Numbered from the stretch's first letter, positions 43,918 through 52,868 are shown. The stretch: 64,000 nucleotides of DNA from Albirhodobacter sp048262715 (GCA_048262715.1 JBLXEV010000007.1:62001-126000), one strand, 5' to 3'. Notes: generated from the letters alone by a model not told the origin. Translations and numbers: made by a program.

Positions 43918-43978
43918 TGGGGAGGGGCGAGGCCCATAACGGGCCCGTCTGGAGGTTATAAAAACAGGGAGTTACGCA

Positions 43979-44236
43979 ATGGTCGATAAATCTTCGTCCA
44001 ACGCCTATTGGAAAGCGAATATCTCGACGATCAAGATTTATCTTGTCGTCTGGTTCATGTGTTCCTTCGGCTTCGGCATTCTGCTGCGCCCGCTGATTTC
44101 GGGTATCAAAATCGGCGGCACCGATCTGGGCTTTTGGTTCGCCCAGCAAGGCTCAATCCTCGTGTTCCTCGTGCTGATCTTTGCCTATGCGGCACGGATG
44201 AACAAGCTCGACCGTGAACACGGCGTAGAAGAATAA
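43979..44236 (+). CDS. DUF4212 small symporter subunit
   Basis: This 85-residue membrane protein has two hydrophobic segments (about 20-42 and 52-74) with the YWKANISTIKIYLVVWFMCS and GFWFAQQGSILVFLVLIF signatures of DUF4212. It regularly precedes a sodium:solute symporter, as here with a 12-base gap, and is thought to be its partner subunit. Confidence 0.92.
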   Translation: MVDKSSSNAYWKANISTIKIYLVVWFMCSFGFGILLRPLISGIKIGGTDLGFWFAQQGSILVFLVLIFAYAARMNKLDREHGVEE

Positions 44237-44248
44237 GGAGAGCGGGAC

Positions 44249-45991
44249 ATGGATCAATTTACCCTTAACCTGCTGGTCGTGGGCGCGACATTCGCGCTCT
44301 ATATCGGCATCGCGATCTGGGCCCGTGCGGGCTCTACCGCTGAATTCTATGCGGCGGGCCAAGGCGTTCACCCGATCATGAACGGCATGGCCACGGGCGC
44401 GGACTGGATGTCTGCGGCCTCCTTCATCTCGATGGCAGGGATCATCGCTTTTGGCGGCTACGATACCTCCGCTTACCTCATGGGCTGGACCGGTGGCTAT
44501 GTGCTTCTGGCGATGCTGCTCGCGCCTTACCTGCGCAAGTTCGGTAAGTTCACCGTGCCGGAATTCATCGGCGATCGTTTCTATTCGCCGACCGCGCGGA
44601 TGGTGGCTGTTGTCTGCCTGATCATCGCCTCCGTGACCTATGTTATCGGCCAGATGACGGGCGTTGGCGTTGCGTTCTCGCGCTTCTTGGAAGTCGAGAA
44701 AGAAACCGGCCTCTATATCGGTGCGGCGATTGTGTTCGCCTATGCCGTTCTGGGCGGGATGAAGGGCATCACCTATACCCAAGTTGCGCAATATGTCGTG
44801 CTGATCATCGCCTATACGATTCCGGCGATCTTCATCTCGCTGCAACTCACGGGCAATCCGGTGCCGGCGCTCGGCCTGTTCTCGGATGCGAAAGCCTCCG
44901 GCATGCCGATCTTGGAAACCCTGAACGGGATGCTCTCGGATCTGGGCTTCAAATCCTACACCGAACAGCATGACACGACCCTGAACATGTTCTTGTTCAC
45001 CGTCTCGCTGATGATTGGCACCGCAGGTCTGCCGCATGTCATCGTGCGCTTCTTCACTGTGCCGACCGTGGCCGATGCGCGCTCTTCGGCGGGCTGGGCT
45101 TTGGTGTTCATCGCGCTTCTCTACCTCACTGCGCCTGCAGTGGCGGCGATGGCGCGGATGAACCTGATCACCACCTTCTACCCCAATGGCACCCAATCGG
45201 AAGCGCTGTCTATGGCGGCTATCGAATCCGACGAGCAACTCGACTGGGTTCGCAATTGGGAGAAAACCGGCCTTCTCGCGTTTGATGATAAGAACGGCGA
45301 CGGGATGATCAGCTACCTCGGCGATAAAGACACCAACGAACTCACCGTGAACAACGACATCATCACGCTGGCAAACCCCGAGATTGCAAACCTTCCGGGC
45401 TGGGTGATCGCGCTTGTCGCGGCAGGTGGTCTGGCCGCGGCGCTCTCGACGGCGGCGGGCCTGTTGATGGCAATCTCCTCGGCGATCTCGCACGATCTGA
45501 TCAAAGGTCAGTTGAACCCGGCCATCTCCGAGAAGAACGAGATGCTGGCGGCACGGATTGCAATGGCGGTGGCGATTGCTGTGGCGACCTATCTCGGCCT
45601 CAACCCTCCGGGCTTCGCGGCGCAAACCGTGGCACTCGCCTTCGGTCTCGCAGCGGCGTCGATCTTCCCTGCGCTGATGATGGGGATCTTCTCCAAACGC
45701 ATCAACAACAAGGGTGCGGTTGCGGGGATGCTGGCAGGTCTGATCACGACCGTGCTCTACATCTTCCTGCACAAAGGCTGGTTCTTCATCGCGGACACCG
45801 CTTCGTTCTCCGATGCAGATCCGATGCTGCTCTCGATCAAATCGACCTCCTTCGGGGCGGTTGGCGCGCTGATCAACTTCATCGTCGCCTATGTCGTGTC
45901 GAATGCGACCGAAGAGCCGCCGCTTGAAGTGCAAGATCTGGTGGAAAGCATCCGTGTTCCGCGCGGTGCTGGCAAAGCGACGGCCCACTAA
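44249..45991 (+). CDS. sodium:solute symporter, acetate/ActP-like (VC_2705 family)
   Basis: This 580-residue SSS-family transporter has about 13 membrane segments. GADWMSAASFISMAGIIAFGG near 50 and FTVPEFIGDRFYSP near 107 are family landmarks, and the late GLAAALSTAAGLLMAISSA near 395 carries conserved sodium-site residues. A hydrophilic loop near 345-360 contains a calcium-like DKNGDGMISYLGD. With acs and DUF4212 next to it, acetate or a related monocarboxylate is the likely substrate. GGAG precedes ATG 44249. Confidence 0.93.
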   Translation: MDQFTLNLLVVGATFALYIGIAIWARAGSTAEFYAAGQGVHPIMNGMATGADWMSAASFISMAGIIAFGGYDTSAYLMGWTGGYVLLAMLLAPYLRKFGKFTVPEFIGDRFYSPTARMVAVVCLIIASVTYVIGQMTGVGVAFSRFLEVEKETGLYIGAAIVFAYAVLGGMKGITYTQVAQYVVLIIAYTIPAIFISLQLTGNPVPALGLFSDAKASGMPILETLNGMLSDLGFKSYTEQHDTTLNMFLFTVSLMIGTAGLPHVIVRFFTVPTVADARSSAGWALVFIALLYLTAPAVAAMARMNLITTFYPNGTQSEALSMAAIESDEQLDWVRNWEKTGLLAFDDKNGDGMISYLGDKDTNELTVNNDIITLANPEIANLPGWVIALVAAGGLAAALSTAAGLLMAISSAISHDLIKGQLNPAISEKNEMLAARIAMAVAIAVATYLGLNPPGFAAQTVALAFGLAAASIFPALMMGIFSKRINNKGAVAGMLAGLITTVLYIFLHKGWFFIADTASFSDADPMLLSIKSTSFGAVGALINFIVAYVVSNATEEPPLEVQDLVESIRVPRGAGKATAH

Positions 45992-46007
45992 GGCCACACT
46001 ATACCCC

Positions 46008-46037
46008 TCGGGCGGCGAGAGATCGCCGCCCGAATTT
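46008..46037 (+). terminator. hairpin after the symporter
   Basis: An 11-bp perfect stem, TCGGGCGGCGA with its complement and a GAGA tetraloop, followed by ATTTC. It may end the transporter message or lower expression of the regulatory genes downstream. Confidence 0.75.
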
Positions 46038-46062
46038 CTGCAAAGAACTGGAGGCGTGCCGA

Positions 46063-47886
46063 ATGGAAAAGACAGGTTCTGCCGTTCTCGCCTTCCTTGA
46101 ATCGGTGCACCCCTACGATACCCTGCCGCGTGACGAGCTGGCCCGAGTGGCCCGTTCCTTCCGCCGCATGGAAGTGCCCGCAAACACCACGATCTACACC
46201 GTCGATGGGCCGACAGATGGCCTCTATCTGATCAAATCGGGCGGGGTTGAGGTGACGGATGAGCATGGCGCGCTGGTGTCGCTGCTCGGTCCGCGCAATT
46301 CTTTTGGCGAGCGCGGCTTGCTGCGTGGTGGGCGGGCGGCCACCACGGCGCGCGCGCTTGAGGATTGCGTGATCCTATTGTTGCCCGCCGCGCAATTCCG
46401 CGTGCTGATCGCGGCTTTCCCTGCCTTTGCGCGGTTCTTTGATCGCAAACGCGGGGCGCGCCCTGCCGATGATCTCGCGGTGCAAAAGGTGGCGGATCTG
46501 ATCGCGCGGCAGCCGCTGTCTTGCGGGCCGGAGCTTTCGGTGCAAGACGCCGCGCGGATGATGCGCGATGCGCAGGTCTCCTCCTTGGGCGTGGTCGATG
46601 CGGCAGGGCAGCTTTTGGGGCTGGTCACGGTGCGCGATATGTCGGGTAAGGTGTTGGCCGAAGGGCGCGACCCTGCCACGCCCGTGGCCGAGGTGATGAC
46701 GCGAGATCCCGTTGCGCTGCCGCCCACCGCGCTGGGGTCGGATATCTTGCACATCATGTTAGAGCGCCGGATCGGCCATCTGCCGATCACTGAGGCGGGG
46801 CGCTTTGTGGGGATGATCACGCAAACCGATCTGACACGGTTCCAAGCGGTCTCCTCGGCGGTGCTGATCCGCGATATCGCGATGGCGGAGACGGTTGCGC
46901 AAATGGCCGCCGTTACCGCGCAGATCCCGCAACTGCTCGCGCAGCTTGTCGGCAGCAGCCGCCGCCATGAGGTCGTGACACGGCTGATCACCGATATCGC
47001 CGATGCGGTGACGCGCAGGCTGCTGCAACTGGCCGAGGCGGCGCTGGGGGCGGCCCCTGTGCCCTATCTCTGGCTGGCCTGCGGATCGCAGGGGCGGCAG
47101 GAGCAGACGGGTGTCTCCGATCAGGACAACTGCCTGATTGTTGAGGATAGCGCCACCGAGGGTGATATGCTCTATTTCAAAGCCTTGGCGAAGATCGTCT
47201 CGGACGGGCTGAACGCCTGCGGCTATGTCTATTGCCCCGGCGATATGATGGCCACGACGGAGCGCTGGTGCCAACGCCAATCGGTCTGGCGCGGGTATTT
47301 CGAACACTGGATCGCGCAGCCCGATACCGAGGCCCAGATGCTTGCCTCGGTGATGTTCGATCTGCGCCCCATCGGCGGCACAGCACGGCTCTACACCGAG
47401 TTGCAGGCCGAGGTGCTGGAGCGTGCGGCCTCAAACTCGATTTTCGTCGCGCATATGATTTCCAACTCGCTCAAACACACGCCGCCGCTCGGCCTGTTGC
47501 GCGGTTTTGCGACGATCCGTTCGGGCGAGCATCGCAACCATATCGATATGAAGCTGAACGGGGTGGTGCCGATTGTCGACCTCGGGCGGATCTATGCGCT
47601 GCAAGGCCGGATCCCGCAGGTGAATACCCGCGCGCGGCTGGAGGCGGCGGAGGAGCGCGGGGTGATCTCGGCCTCGGGCGCGCGCGATCTGATCGAGGCT
47701 TATGATCTGATCGCAGAGACGCGGCTGGAGGCGCAGGCGCATCTGGTGCGCTCTGGCCGTAAACCCGATAATTACCTCGCGCCCTCGGATCTGTCGGATT
47801 TCGAACGCTCGCATCTGCGCGATGCCTTCGTCGTGGTGCGCACGATGCAATCGGCGGTCGGGCATGGCAAGGGGATGATAGGATGA
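46063..47886 (+). CDS. cNMP-CBS-nucleotidyltransferase protein (DUF294)
   Basis: This 607-residue cytoplasmic protein has a cyclic-nucleotide-binding domain (about 10-125), two CBS domains (about 150-270) and a GlnD-like nucleotidyltransferase with LACGSQGRQEQTGVSDQDN near 340 (G-S and D-x-D catalytic residues), ending in a DUF294 C-terminal helical region. It could nucleotidylate a protein partner, tuned by cNMP and adenine nucleotides at the CBS domains; the target is unknown. Such genes often accompany DUF4212/SSS acetate symporters. GGAGG precedes ATG 46063. Confidence 0.9.
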   Translation: MEKTGSAVLAFLESVHPYDTLPRDELARVARSFRRMEVPANTTIYTVDGPTDGLYLIKSGGVEVTDEHGALVSLLGPRNSFGERGLLRGGRAATTARALEDCVILLLPAAQFRVLIAAFPAFARFFDRKRGARPADDLAVQKVADLIARQPLSCGPELSVQDAARMMRDAQVSSLGVVDAAGQLLGLVTVRDMSGKVLAEGRDPATPVAEVMTRDPVALPPTALGSDILHIMLERRIGHLPITEAGRFVGMITQTDLTRFQAVSSAVLIRDIAMAETVAQMAAVTAQIPQLLAQLVGSSRRHEVVTRLITDIADAVTRRLLQLAEAALGAAPVPYLWLACGSQGRQEQTGVSDQDNCLIVEDSATEGDMLYFKALAKIVSDGLNACGYVYCPGDMMATTERWCQRQSVWRGYFEHWIAQPDTEAQMLASVMFDLRPIGGTARLYTELQAEVLERAASNSIFVAHMISNSLKHTPPLGLLRGFATIRSGEHRNHIDMKLNGVVPIVDLGRIYALQGRIPQVNTRARLEAAEERGVISASGARDLIEAYDLIAETRLEAQAHLVRSGRKPDNYLAPSDLSDFERSHLRDAFVVVRTMQSAVGHGKGMIG

Positions 47887-47961
47887 GGCACCTGCGTTCG
47901 CCTTCGCTTTGCCCCCTACGCTCCGGTCGCCGAGCGGCTTTCTCCCGTGTAAGGAACCCCA

Positions 47962-48477
47962 ATGGTCAATGATTTCATCTCGATGATTGCGGCGGCCTTT
48001 CTCGCCGTGATCGCGGTCTATATCGCCAATCACCTGAGCCGGAAATTCCGCGGGAAAGCCCTGCCGAAATGGGCGATGCCCGCGGCGGCGGGCGTGGCGA
48101 TGCTCGGCTATACGATCTACGCGGAATATGCATGGTTCCCGAATGTGGAACGCAACCTGCCGCAGGGCACGGTGGTCGCGCAGCAGATTGAGGGCCGGAT
48201 GATCTACCGCCCATGGACCTATGCCGCCCCGCTCACCACGCGGTTCATCGCGCTGGAGGGGCTGACGCGCGAGGATGATTTCACACGCGGGAACCTCCTG
48301 CTCATCGCGCGCTGGAAAAAGCCCGTTCTGGTGCCCGTGGTCTTTGATTGCGCGCAGGGGCGCCGCGCGGATCTGATGGAGGGGGCTGCGTTTGCGCAAG
48401 GCGTGCTGACGGATGGCACATGGCGCAAGCTCTCGCCCGATGATCCGGTGCTCACCACCGCTTGCGCAGGGGGCTGA
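47962..48477 (+). CDS. conserved membrane-anchored protein, unknown function
   Basis: This 171-residue protein has one or two N-terminal hydrophobic segments (about 5-22 and 40-55) and a soluble part with NVERNLPQGTVVAQQIEGR and YRPWTYAAPLTTRFIALEG. No family is recognised. It lies between the nucleotidyltransferase gene and a response regulator gene with short gaps, so it is probably part of the same regulatory set. AAGGA precedes ATG 47962. Confidence 0.75.
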   Translation: MVNDFISMIAAAFLAVIAVYIANHLSRKFRGKALPKWAMPAAAGVAMLGYTIYAEYAWFPNVERNLPQGTVVAQQIEGRMIYRPWTYAAPLTTRFIALEGLTREDDFTRGNLLLIARWKKPVLVPVVFDCAQGRRADLMEGAAFAQGVLTDGTWRKLSPDDPVLTTACAGG

Positions 48478-48481
48478 TGGG

Positions 48482-48889
48482 ATGGGCGAGGCTGCACGGG
48501 TTCTGGTGATCGAGGATGAGGATAACATCGCCATCGCGCTGGATTATCTGCTGACCCGCGAGGGCTATGCCCATAGCCGGATCGCGACGGGCGCAGGCGC
48601 GGTGGAGTTGATCCGCGAGACGCGCCCCGATCTGGTGCTGCTGGATGTGATGCTGCCGGAGGTCTCCGGCTTCGAGATTTGCGAAGCGGTGCGGCGCGAT
48701 CCCCCGCTCGCTTGCGTGAAAATCCTGATGATGACGGCACGCGGCTCCGCGATGGAGCGCCGCAAAGGCTTGGCGCTTGGCGCGGATGGGTTCATCGCGA
48801 AACCCTTCGAGCTTGGCGAGTTGCGCGCCGAAGTCGCGCGGCTGCTGGCTTTGGGTGCGTCAGACGGTGCGGGGAAGGGCGCGGGATGA
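48482..48889 (+). CDS. single-domain response regulator
   Basis: This 135-residue protein is a receiver domain alone: acidic pair in VLVIEDEDNIAIALD, phospho-acceptor Asp in LVLLDVMLPEVSG (near 56), Thr in MMTARG and Lys in IAKPFELGEL. It lacks an output domain, so it may act on a protein partner. It overlaps the next gene, a degenerate kinase-exonuclease fusion, by four bases (ATGA). Confidence 0.9.
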   Translation: MGEAARVLVIEDEDNIAIALDYLLTREGYAHSRIATGAGAVELIRETRPDLVLLDVMLPEVSGFEICEAVRRDPPLACVKILMMTARGSAMERRKGLALGADGFIAKPFELGELRAEVARLLALGASDGAGKGAG

Positions 48890-51054
48890 TCGCGCGATCG
48901 TTCCACCACGGACTTTCCCTGCGCCTGAGGGTATTTTTGCTCTTCGCGGCGCTGGCCGCCGCCGCGCTGGCGGCCCTCGTTCTGGCGCTGGTCTGGGGGG
49001 CGTCGAAGGCGCAGGGGCCCACGGGGGATGGCTTCGTCATCGCAGGGATTGCGGCGGGGTTTATGATTACGGGCCTGATCGCGGCGCTTTGGGTGGTGGT
49101 TGATCGCCAGATCGCCACCCCGATTGAGCGGATCGCAGGGGCCTTGCGCGCCCATGCCCATGCGCCGATCACAGCGGCGCTCGATCCGGATCAGGCGATC
49201 TATCTCGGCGATCTCGGCCCCGCTGCTGCCGCGATCACCGCGCAATTGGGCGCGGCCCAAGGCGCTGTCGCGCAGGCGGTCGCGGGTGAAACGCGCGCGA
49301 TTTCAGGTCAAAAAGCACGGCTGGAGGCATTGCTCAGCGATGTCCCCGTAGGGGTGCTGCTATGCACCGCCGATCACAAGCTGGCGTTTTACAATGGGCA
49401 GGCGGTGGATCTTCTGGGCGGGATGGATGCGGCGGGGCAAGGCCCTGCGCTGGATCGACGCCTGTTCGATTACCTGCATGCGCCGCCGATCCGCCATGCT
49501 TACGCGCGTTTGATCGAGGCGCAGAGCTTTGAGGGAGCCTCCGATCTTCTGTGCACCGCGCGGATCGGCGGGCGGGTGCTCGCGGCGCGGATGCGGCTTT
49601 TAAGCGCGCAGGGTGCGGCCGCCGCACAGGGCTATGTGCTCACTCTGCGCGATATTTCCGCCGATCTGGCGGCGCATTCCGCGCGCGAACGGCTTATGGA
49701 TGAGATGTTTGACCGCATCCGCCGCCCCGCCGCCGCGATCCAATCGCTGGTCGGGCTGTTGGCGGAAGAGGGCGGCCCCGCTGGCCCTGCGCGCGACAAG
49801 ATCCGCGCGGCGGCGCAGGCGGAGGCGGGGCAGCTCGCGGGGGCGATCCACGATCTTGCGGCCAAGCGCGAGGCGCTGCGCGATGAGGGCGGGGCCAATC
49901 CGATGGTGGTGCGCGCCTCGGACCTCGCGGAGGCGGTGCGCGCGCGGGTGGCGGGGCAGGGCGGCGACGTGATGGCGGTGGCCGCTCCCTTGATGCTGCG
50001 CGGGGACGGGTTTGCGCTGGCGGCGCTGCTTTCGGCGCTGATCGGGCATCTGCGCGCGCAGGATGCGGAGCGCACGGGCTTCCGGCTCGAGATCGCGGAG
50101 GAGGGCGCGGGCGCGATGCTGGCGCTGGAATGGGAGGGGTCCTGCCCGTCGCTCTCCGATCTGGAAGGCTGGCTGGATCTGCCACTGGAGATTGGGCAAC
50201 TGGGTGAGATCGGGCAGGAGGGCGGCACGGGTCGGCGGGTTCTGGCCGTGCAGGGCACCGAGATCTGGCCCGAGCAGATCAGCGCACAGCGCTTTGGCTT
50301 TGGCCCCGCAGGGGCGGCGCGGGGGCGGATCTCCCTGCCTTTGCGCCATGCCCGCCATGCGGTGCGCCCCGTGCCGGAGGTGCCGCGCCGTGCGGTGTAT
50401 GATTTCGATCTTCTGGAGAAAACCGGCGGGGCCGAGCTGGCGGAGTGCCGTCTCGAAGACCTCACCTTTGTTGTGTTTGATACCGAAACCACGGGGCTCT
50501 TGCCCGAGCGCGGCGACGAGATCTGCCAGATTGCGGCGGTGCGGATCGTCAACGGGCGGCGTGTGGAGGGCGAGGTGTTCGACACGCTGGTCAACCCCGC
50601 GCGCCCGATCCCGCTGGCCTCCACAAAGGTGCATGGGATCACCGATGCGATGGTGAAAGACGCGCCGCAGATCGCGCAGGCCGGCGCGCAATTCCATGCT
50701 TTCGCGCGCGGCGCGGTGTTGGTCGCGCATAACGCGCCCTTCGATCTCGCCTTCCTGCGGCGCAAGGCGGTGGAGATCGGCGCGGAGTTTGATCATCCGG
50801 TGCTCGATACGGTGCTGCTGTCTGCCGTGGTCTTCGGCCAATCGGAGTTGCATTCGCTGGATGCGCTGACCCATCGCCTCGGCATTACCATCCCGCAAGA
50901 GGCCCGCCATACCGCCTTGGGCGATACGGTGGCGACGGCGGAGGCGTTTTTGAAGATGCTGCCAGCGCTGCGCGCGCGCGGGTTGGAGACCTTCGGCGAG
51001 CTCATTGCAGAGCTGCGCAAGCACGGGCGGTTGCTAAAGGATCTGAACGGGTAG
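48886..51054 (+). CDS. membrane pseudokinase sensor fused to DnaQ-type 3'-5' exonuclease
   Basis: This 722-residue protein has two membrane segments (about 14-37 and 50-72), a HAMP-like part, a PAS-like region (about 145-260), a kinase-like dimerisation region, and a C-terminal DnaQ/epsilon exonuclease (about 525-700). In the H-box the phosphorylated histidine is replaced: FDRIRRPAAAIQSL where kinases have SHELRTPLxxI. The exonuclease set is complete: FDTETTG, AHNAPFD and HTALGDTVATAE. So it is probably an active nuclease tied to a non-phosphorylating sensor. ATG 48886 overlaps the response regulator stop. Confidence 0.88.
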   Translation: MIARSFHHGLSLRLRVFLLFAALAAAALAALVLALVWGASKAQGPTGDGFVIAGIAAGFMITGLIAALWVVVDRQIATPIERIAGALRAHAHAPITAALDPDQAIYLGDLGPAAAAITAQLGAAQGAVAQAVAGETRAISGQKARLEALLSDVPVGVLLCTADHKLAFYNGQAVDLLGGMDAAGQGPALDRRLFDYLHAPPIRHAYARLIEAQSFEGASDLLCTARIGGRVLAARMRLLSAQGAAAAQGYVLTLRDISADLAAHSARERLMDEMFDRIRRPAAAIQSLVGLLAEEGGPAGPARDKIRAAAQAEAGQLAGAIHDLAAKREALRDEGGANPMVVRASDLAEAVRARVAGQGGDVMAVAAPLMLRGDGFALAALLSALIGHLRAQDAERTGFRLEIAEEGAGAMLALEWEGSCPSLSDLEGWLDLPLEIGQLGEIGQEGGTGRRVLAVQGTEIWPEQISAQRFGFGPAGAARGRISLPLRHARHAVRPVPEVPRRAVYDFDLLEKTGGAELAECRLEDLTFVVFDTETTGLLPERGDEICQIAAVRIVNGRRVEGEVFDTLVNPARPIPLASTKVHGITDAMVKDAPQIAQAGAQFHAFARGAVLVAHNAPFDLAFLRRKAVEIGAEFDHPVLDTVLLSAVVFGQSELHSLDALTHRLGITIPQEARHTALGDTVATAEAFLKMLPALRARGLETFGELIAELRKHGRLLKDLNG

Positions 51055-51074
51055 CGGGCTGGGATCACGCAAGC

Positions 51075-51135
51075 TGAGAGGGGGCGCTGCCCCCGAAGGG
51101 CAAGCCCTTCTCCCCCGGGATATTTATACTCTGAG
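51075..51135. repeat. Rhodobacterales-type extragenic GC-rich repeat/terminator
   Basis: GGGGGC-GCT-GCCCCC and GAAGGGC-AA-GCCCTTC hairpins are followed by CTCCCCCGGGATATTTATAC. I know this CCCCCGGGATATTT tail from many intergenic regions of Rhodobacterales genomes. It lies between converging genes and may end transcription in both directions. Confidence 0.6.
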
Positions 51136-51142
51136 GAAGGGC

Positions 51143-51466
51143 TTAGGCGAAAAGCTTCAGCACGGCTTCCGGCGGGCGGCCCAGGGCTGCACGGCCCTGA
51201 TGCAGCACCAAGGGGCGCTCGATCAGCTTCGGATTGGCGGCAAGCGCGGTCAGCACCTCGTCGTCACTGGCCGTGGCCGAGGGGGCACCGTGTTCTTTCA
51301 CGCGCAGAAGGGCGTGCGCTGAACCGAGCAGTTCTGCGGCGGCGCGCAGCTCGGCCAAACTCGGTGGGTCTTGCAGGTAGAGCCGAATTTCAGGCGCATA
51401 GCCCGCGATCAGCGCCAGCGTCTCGCGCGATTTCGAGCAGCGCGGGTTGTGCCAGATGACGCTCAC
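51143..51466 (-). CDS. ArsC/Spx-family arsenate reductase-like protein
   Basis: This 107-residue thioredoxin-fold protein has HNPRCSKSRETLAL at the N-terminus, with the single catalytic Cys10, and a late LIERPLVLHQGRAALGRPPE that is typical of the ArsC family. Glutathione-linked arsenate reductases and YfgD-type relatives share this pattern, so arsenate is not certain. The GTG start at 51466 overlaps the pyrD stop as GTGA; a TTG at 51472 is an alternative. There are no other ars genes nearby. Confidence 0.85.
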   Translation of the reverse strand: MSVIWHNPRCSKSRETLALIAGYAPEIRLYLQDPPSLAELRAAAELLGSAHALLRVKEHGAPSATASDDEVLTALAANPKLIERPLVLHQGRAALGRPPEAVLKLFA

Positions 51467-52533
51467 AGCCAATCGGCCCGCCCCGTGCCAACCGCATCTG
51501 CTACATTGGCGAAGCCGTCGCGGGCCAGCCGCGCATCCAAGCCGCGCGCGATCTCGGAGACCAGAGATAGCCCGCCATAGACCAGCGCGGAATAGATCTG
51601 CACCGCAGAGGCCCCTGCGCGGATCTTCTCATAGGCCTGATCGGCGGAGCTGATCCCGCCGACCCCGATCAGCGGAATACGCCGCTCGGTCAGGGTCGAG
51701 AGCTGCGCCAGAACGCGGGTGGAGGCCTCGAACAAGGGCGCGCCCGAGAGACCGCCCGCCTCAGCGCGATGTGCCGAGGTCAGCCCGTCGCGTGCGAGCG
51801 TCGTGTTGGTCGCGATGATCCCGTCGATCTTGGACATCAGCGCGACTTCGGCGATCTCCTCGATCTCCGCGAGGCTCAGATCCGGCGCGATCTTCAGGAA
51901 GATCGGGATCCGGCGCGAGAGCTTATCGCGCACATCGGTGACGCCTTTGAGAAGCGCTGTCAGCGCCTCTTTGCCCTGCAAATCCCGCAGCTTCTCGGTA
52001 TTGGGCGAGGAGACGTTCACGGTTGCGAAGTTGATATGGGGGCCCGCATGGGCGAGGACGCGGGCGAAATCGGCGGCGCGATCTGCGCTGTCTTTATTCG
52101 CGCCGAGGTTCAGGCCCACGGGGATATCGGCGGAGATCCCGCTGGGGCGGTTTTTCAGGCGCTCGGTGATCGCCTCCATCCCGTCATTGTTGAAGCCGAA
52201 GCGGTTGATCACCGCGCGGTCTTGGGTCAGGCGGAACAGGCGCGGCTTGGCATTTCCCGCTTGCGGGCGCGGGGTGGCCGCCCCCACTTCCAAAAAGCCG
52301 AAGCCCGCGCGCATCAAAGCGCCCACTGCAGTGGCGTTCTTATCCATCCCCGCCGCCAGACCGACCGGATTGCGCATCGCAAGCCCTGCCACATTGGTGG
52401 CCAGACGCGAGGAGCTGACGATCCCGCCAAGCGGCACAAGCCCTGCGCTCATCGCTTTGAGCGAGAGCGAATGGGCCAACTCGGGATCCAGACAGTGAAG
52501 GGCCTTGAGCCCCGCGCGTTCGATCAGTTTCAC
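51463..52533 (-). CDS. pyrD: dihydroorotate dehydrogenase (quinone), class 2
   Basis: This 356-residue membrane-associated flavoenzyme oxidises dihydroorotate to orotate with quinone, in pyrimidine synthesis. AGMDKNATAVGALMRAGFGF near residue 65, GFNNDGMEA, NVSSPNTEKLRDLQ with the catalytic serine, and VGGISSADQAYEKIRAGAS mark the class 2 family. The GTG start at 52533 overlaps the DUF952 stop (GTGA), the only start that fits the N-terminal helix MKLIERAGLKALHCLDPE. It is the middle gene of DUF952-pyrD-arsC. Confidence 0.96.
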   Translation of the reverse strand: MKLIERAGLKALHCLDPELAHSLSLKAMSAGLVPLGGIVSSSRLATNVAGLAMRNPVGLAAGMDKNATAVGALMRAGFGFLEVGAATPRPQAGNAKPRLFRLTQDRAVINRFGFNNDGMEAITERLKNRPSGISADIPVGLNLGANKDSADRAADFARVLAHAGPHINFATVNVSSPNTEKLRDLQGKEALTALLKGVTDVRDKLSRRIPIFLKIAPDLSLAEIEEIAEVALMSKIDGIIATNTTLARDGLTSAHRAEAGGLSGAPLFEASTRVLAQLSTLTERRIPLIGVGGISSADQAYEKIRAGASAVQIYSALVYGGLSLVSEIARGLDARLARDGFANVADAVGTGRADWL

Positions 52534-52868
52534 GTCATATCCCTCGGGAATTGGTGGCCATCGGGGCCGAGCGGCAGATCCGCGACCCAGAGGCAATCTG
52601 CGCGTTTGAGCGCACGGTAGAGATGCGGGAAAAGCTGCCCGCCGCGCGAGGGCTCCCATTTAAGCGACGCGCCCAGAGCCGCCGCCTCAAGGGCGACCAG
52701 CACCAGATCGCCCTCGCCTGCGAAATGTTTCGCGGCGGTCTCGGCGGCCTGATCCTTGGCGGAGAAATGGATATAGCCATCGGCCAGATCAATCGGCGCA
52801 CCGAGGGTTTCGCCCTGCGCGTCGAAATGCTCCCATTCGGGGCGGCGGAAGATCTTGTAAATAACCAT
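52530..52868 (-). CDS. DUF952 family protein
   Basis: This 112-residue protein fits DUF952: MVIYKIFRRPEWEHFDAQG, DGYIHFSAKDQAAETAAKHF and LFPHLYRALKRADCLWVADL. Function is unknown; the fold is related to ADP-ribosyltransferase-like proteins in some classifications. ATG 52868 is better than an upstream TTG at 52877. It is often next to pyrD in this order, as here. Confidence 0.9.
   Translation of the reverse strand: MVIYKIFRRPEWEHFDAQGETLGAPIDLADGYIHFSAKDQAAETAAKHFAGEGDLVLVALEAAALGASLKWEPSRGGQLFPHLYRALKRADCLWVADLPLGPDGHQFPRDMT

Noticed and set aside
49600..51024. 474-codon frame on the minus strand opposite the exonuclease fusion
   Set aside because: Arg/Gln/His-rich shadow; the plus-strand gene has full catalytic motifs.
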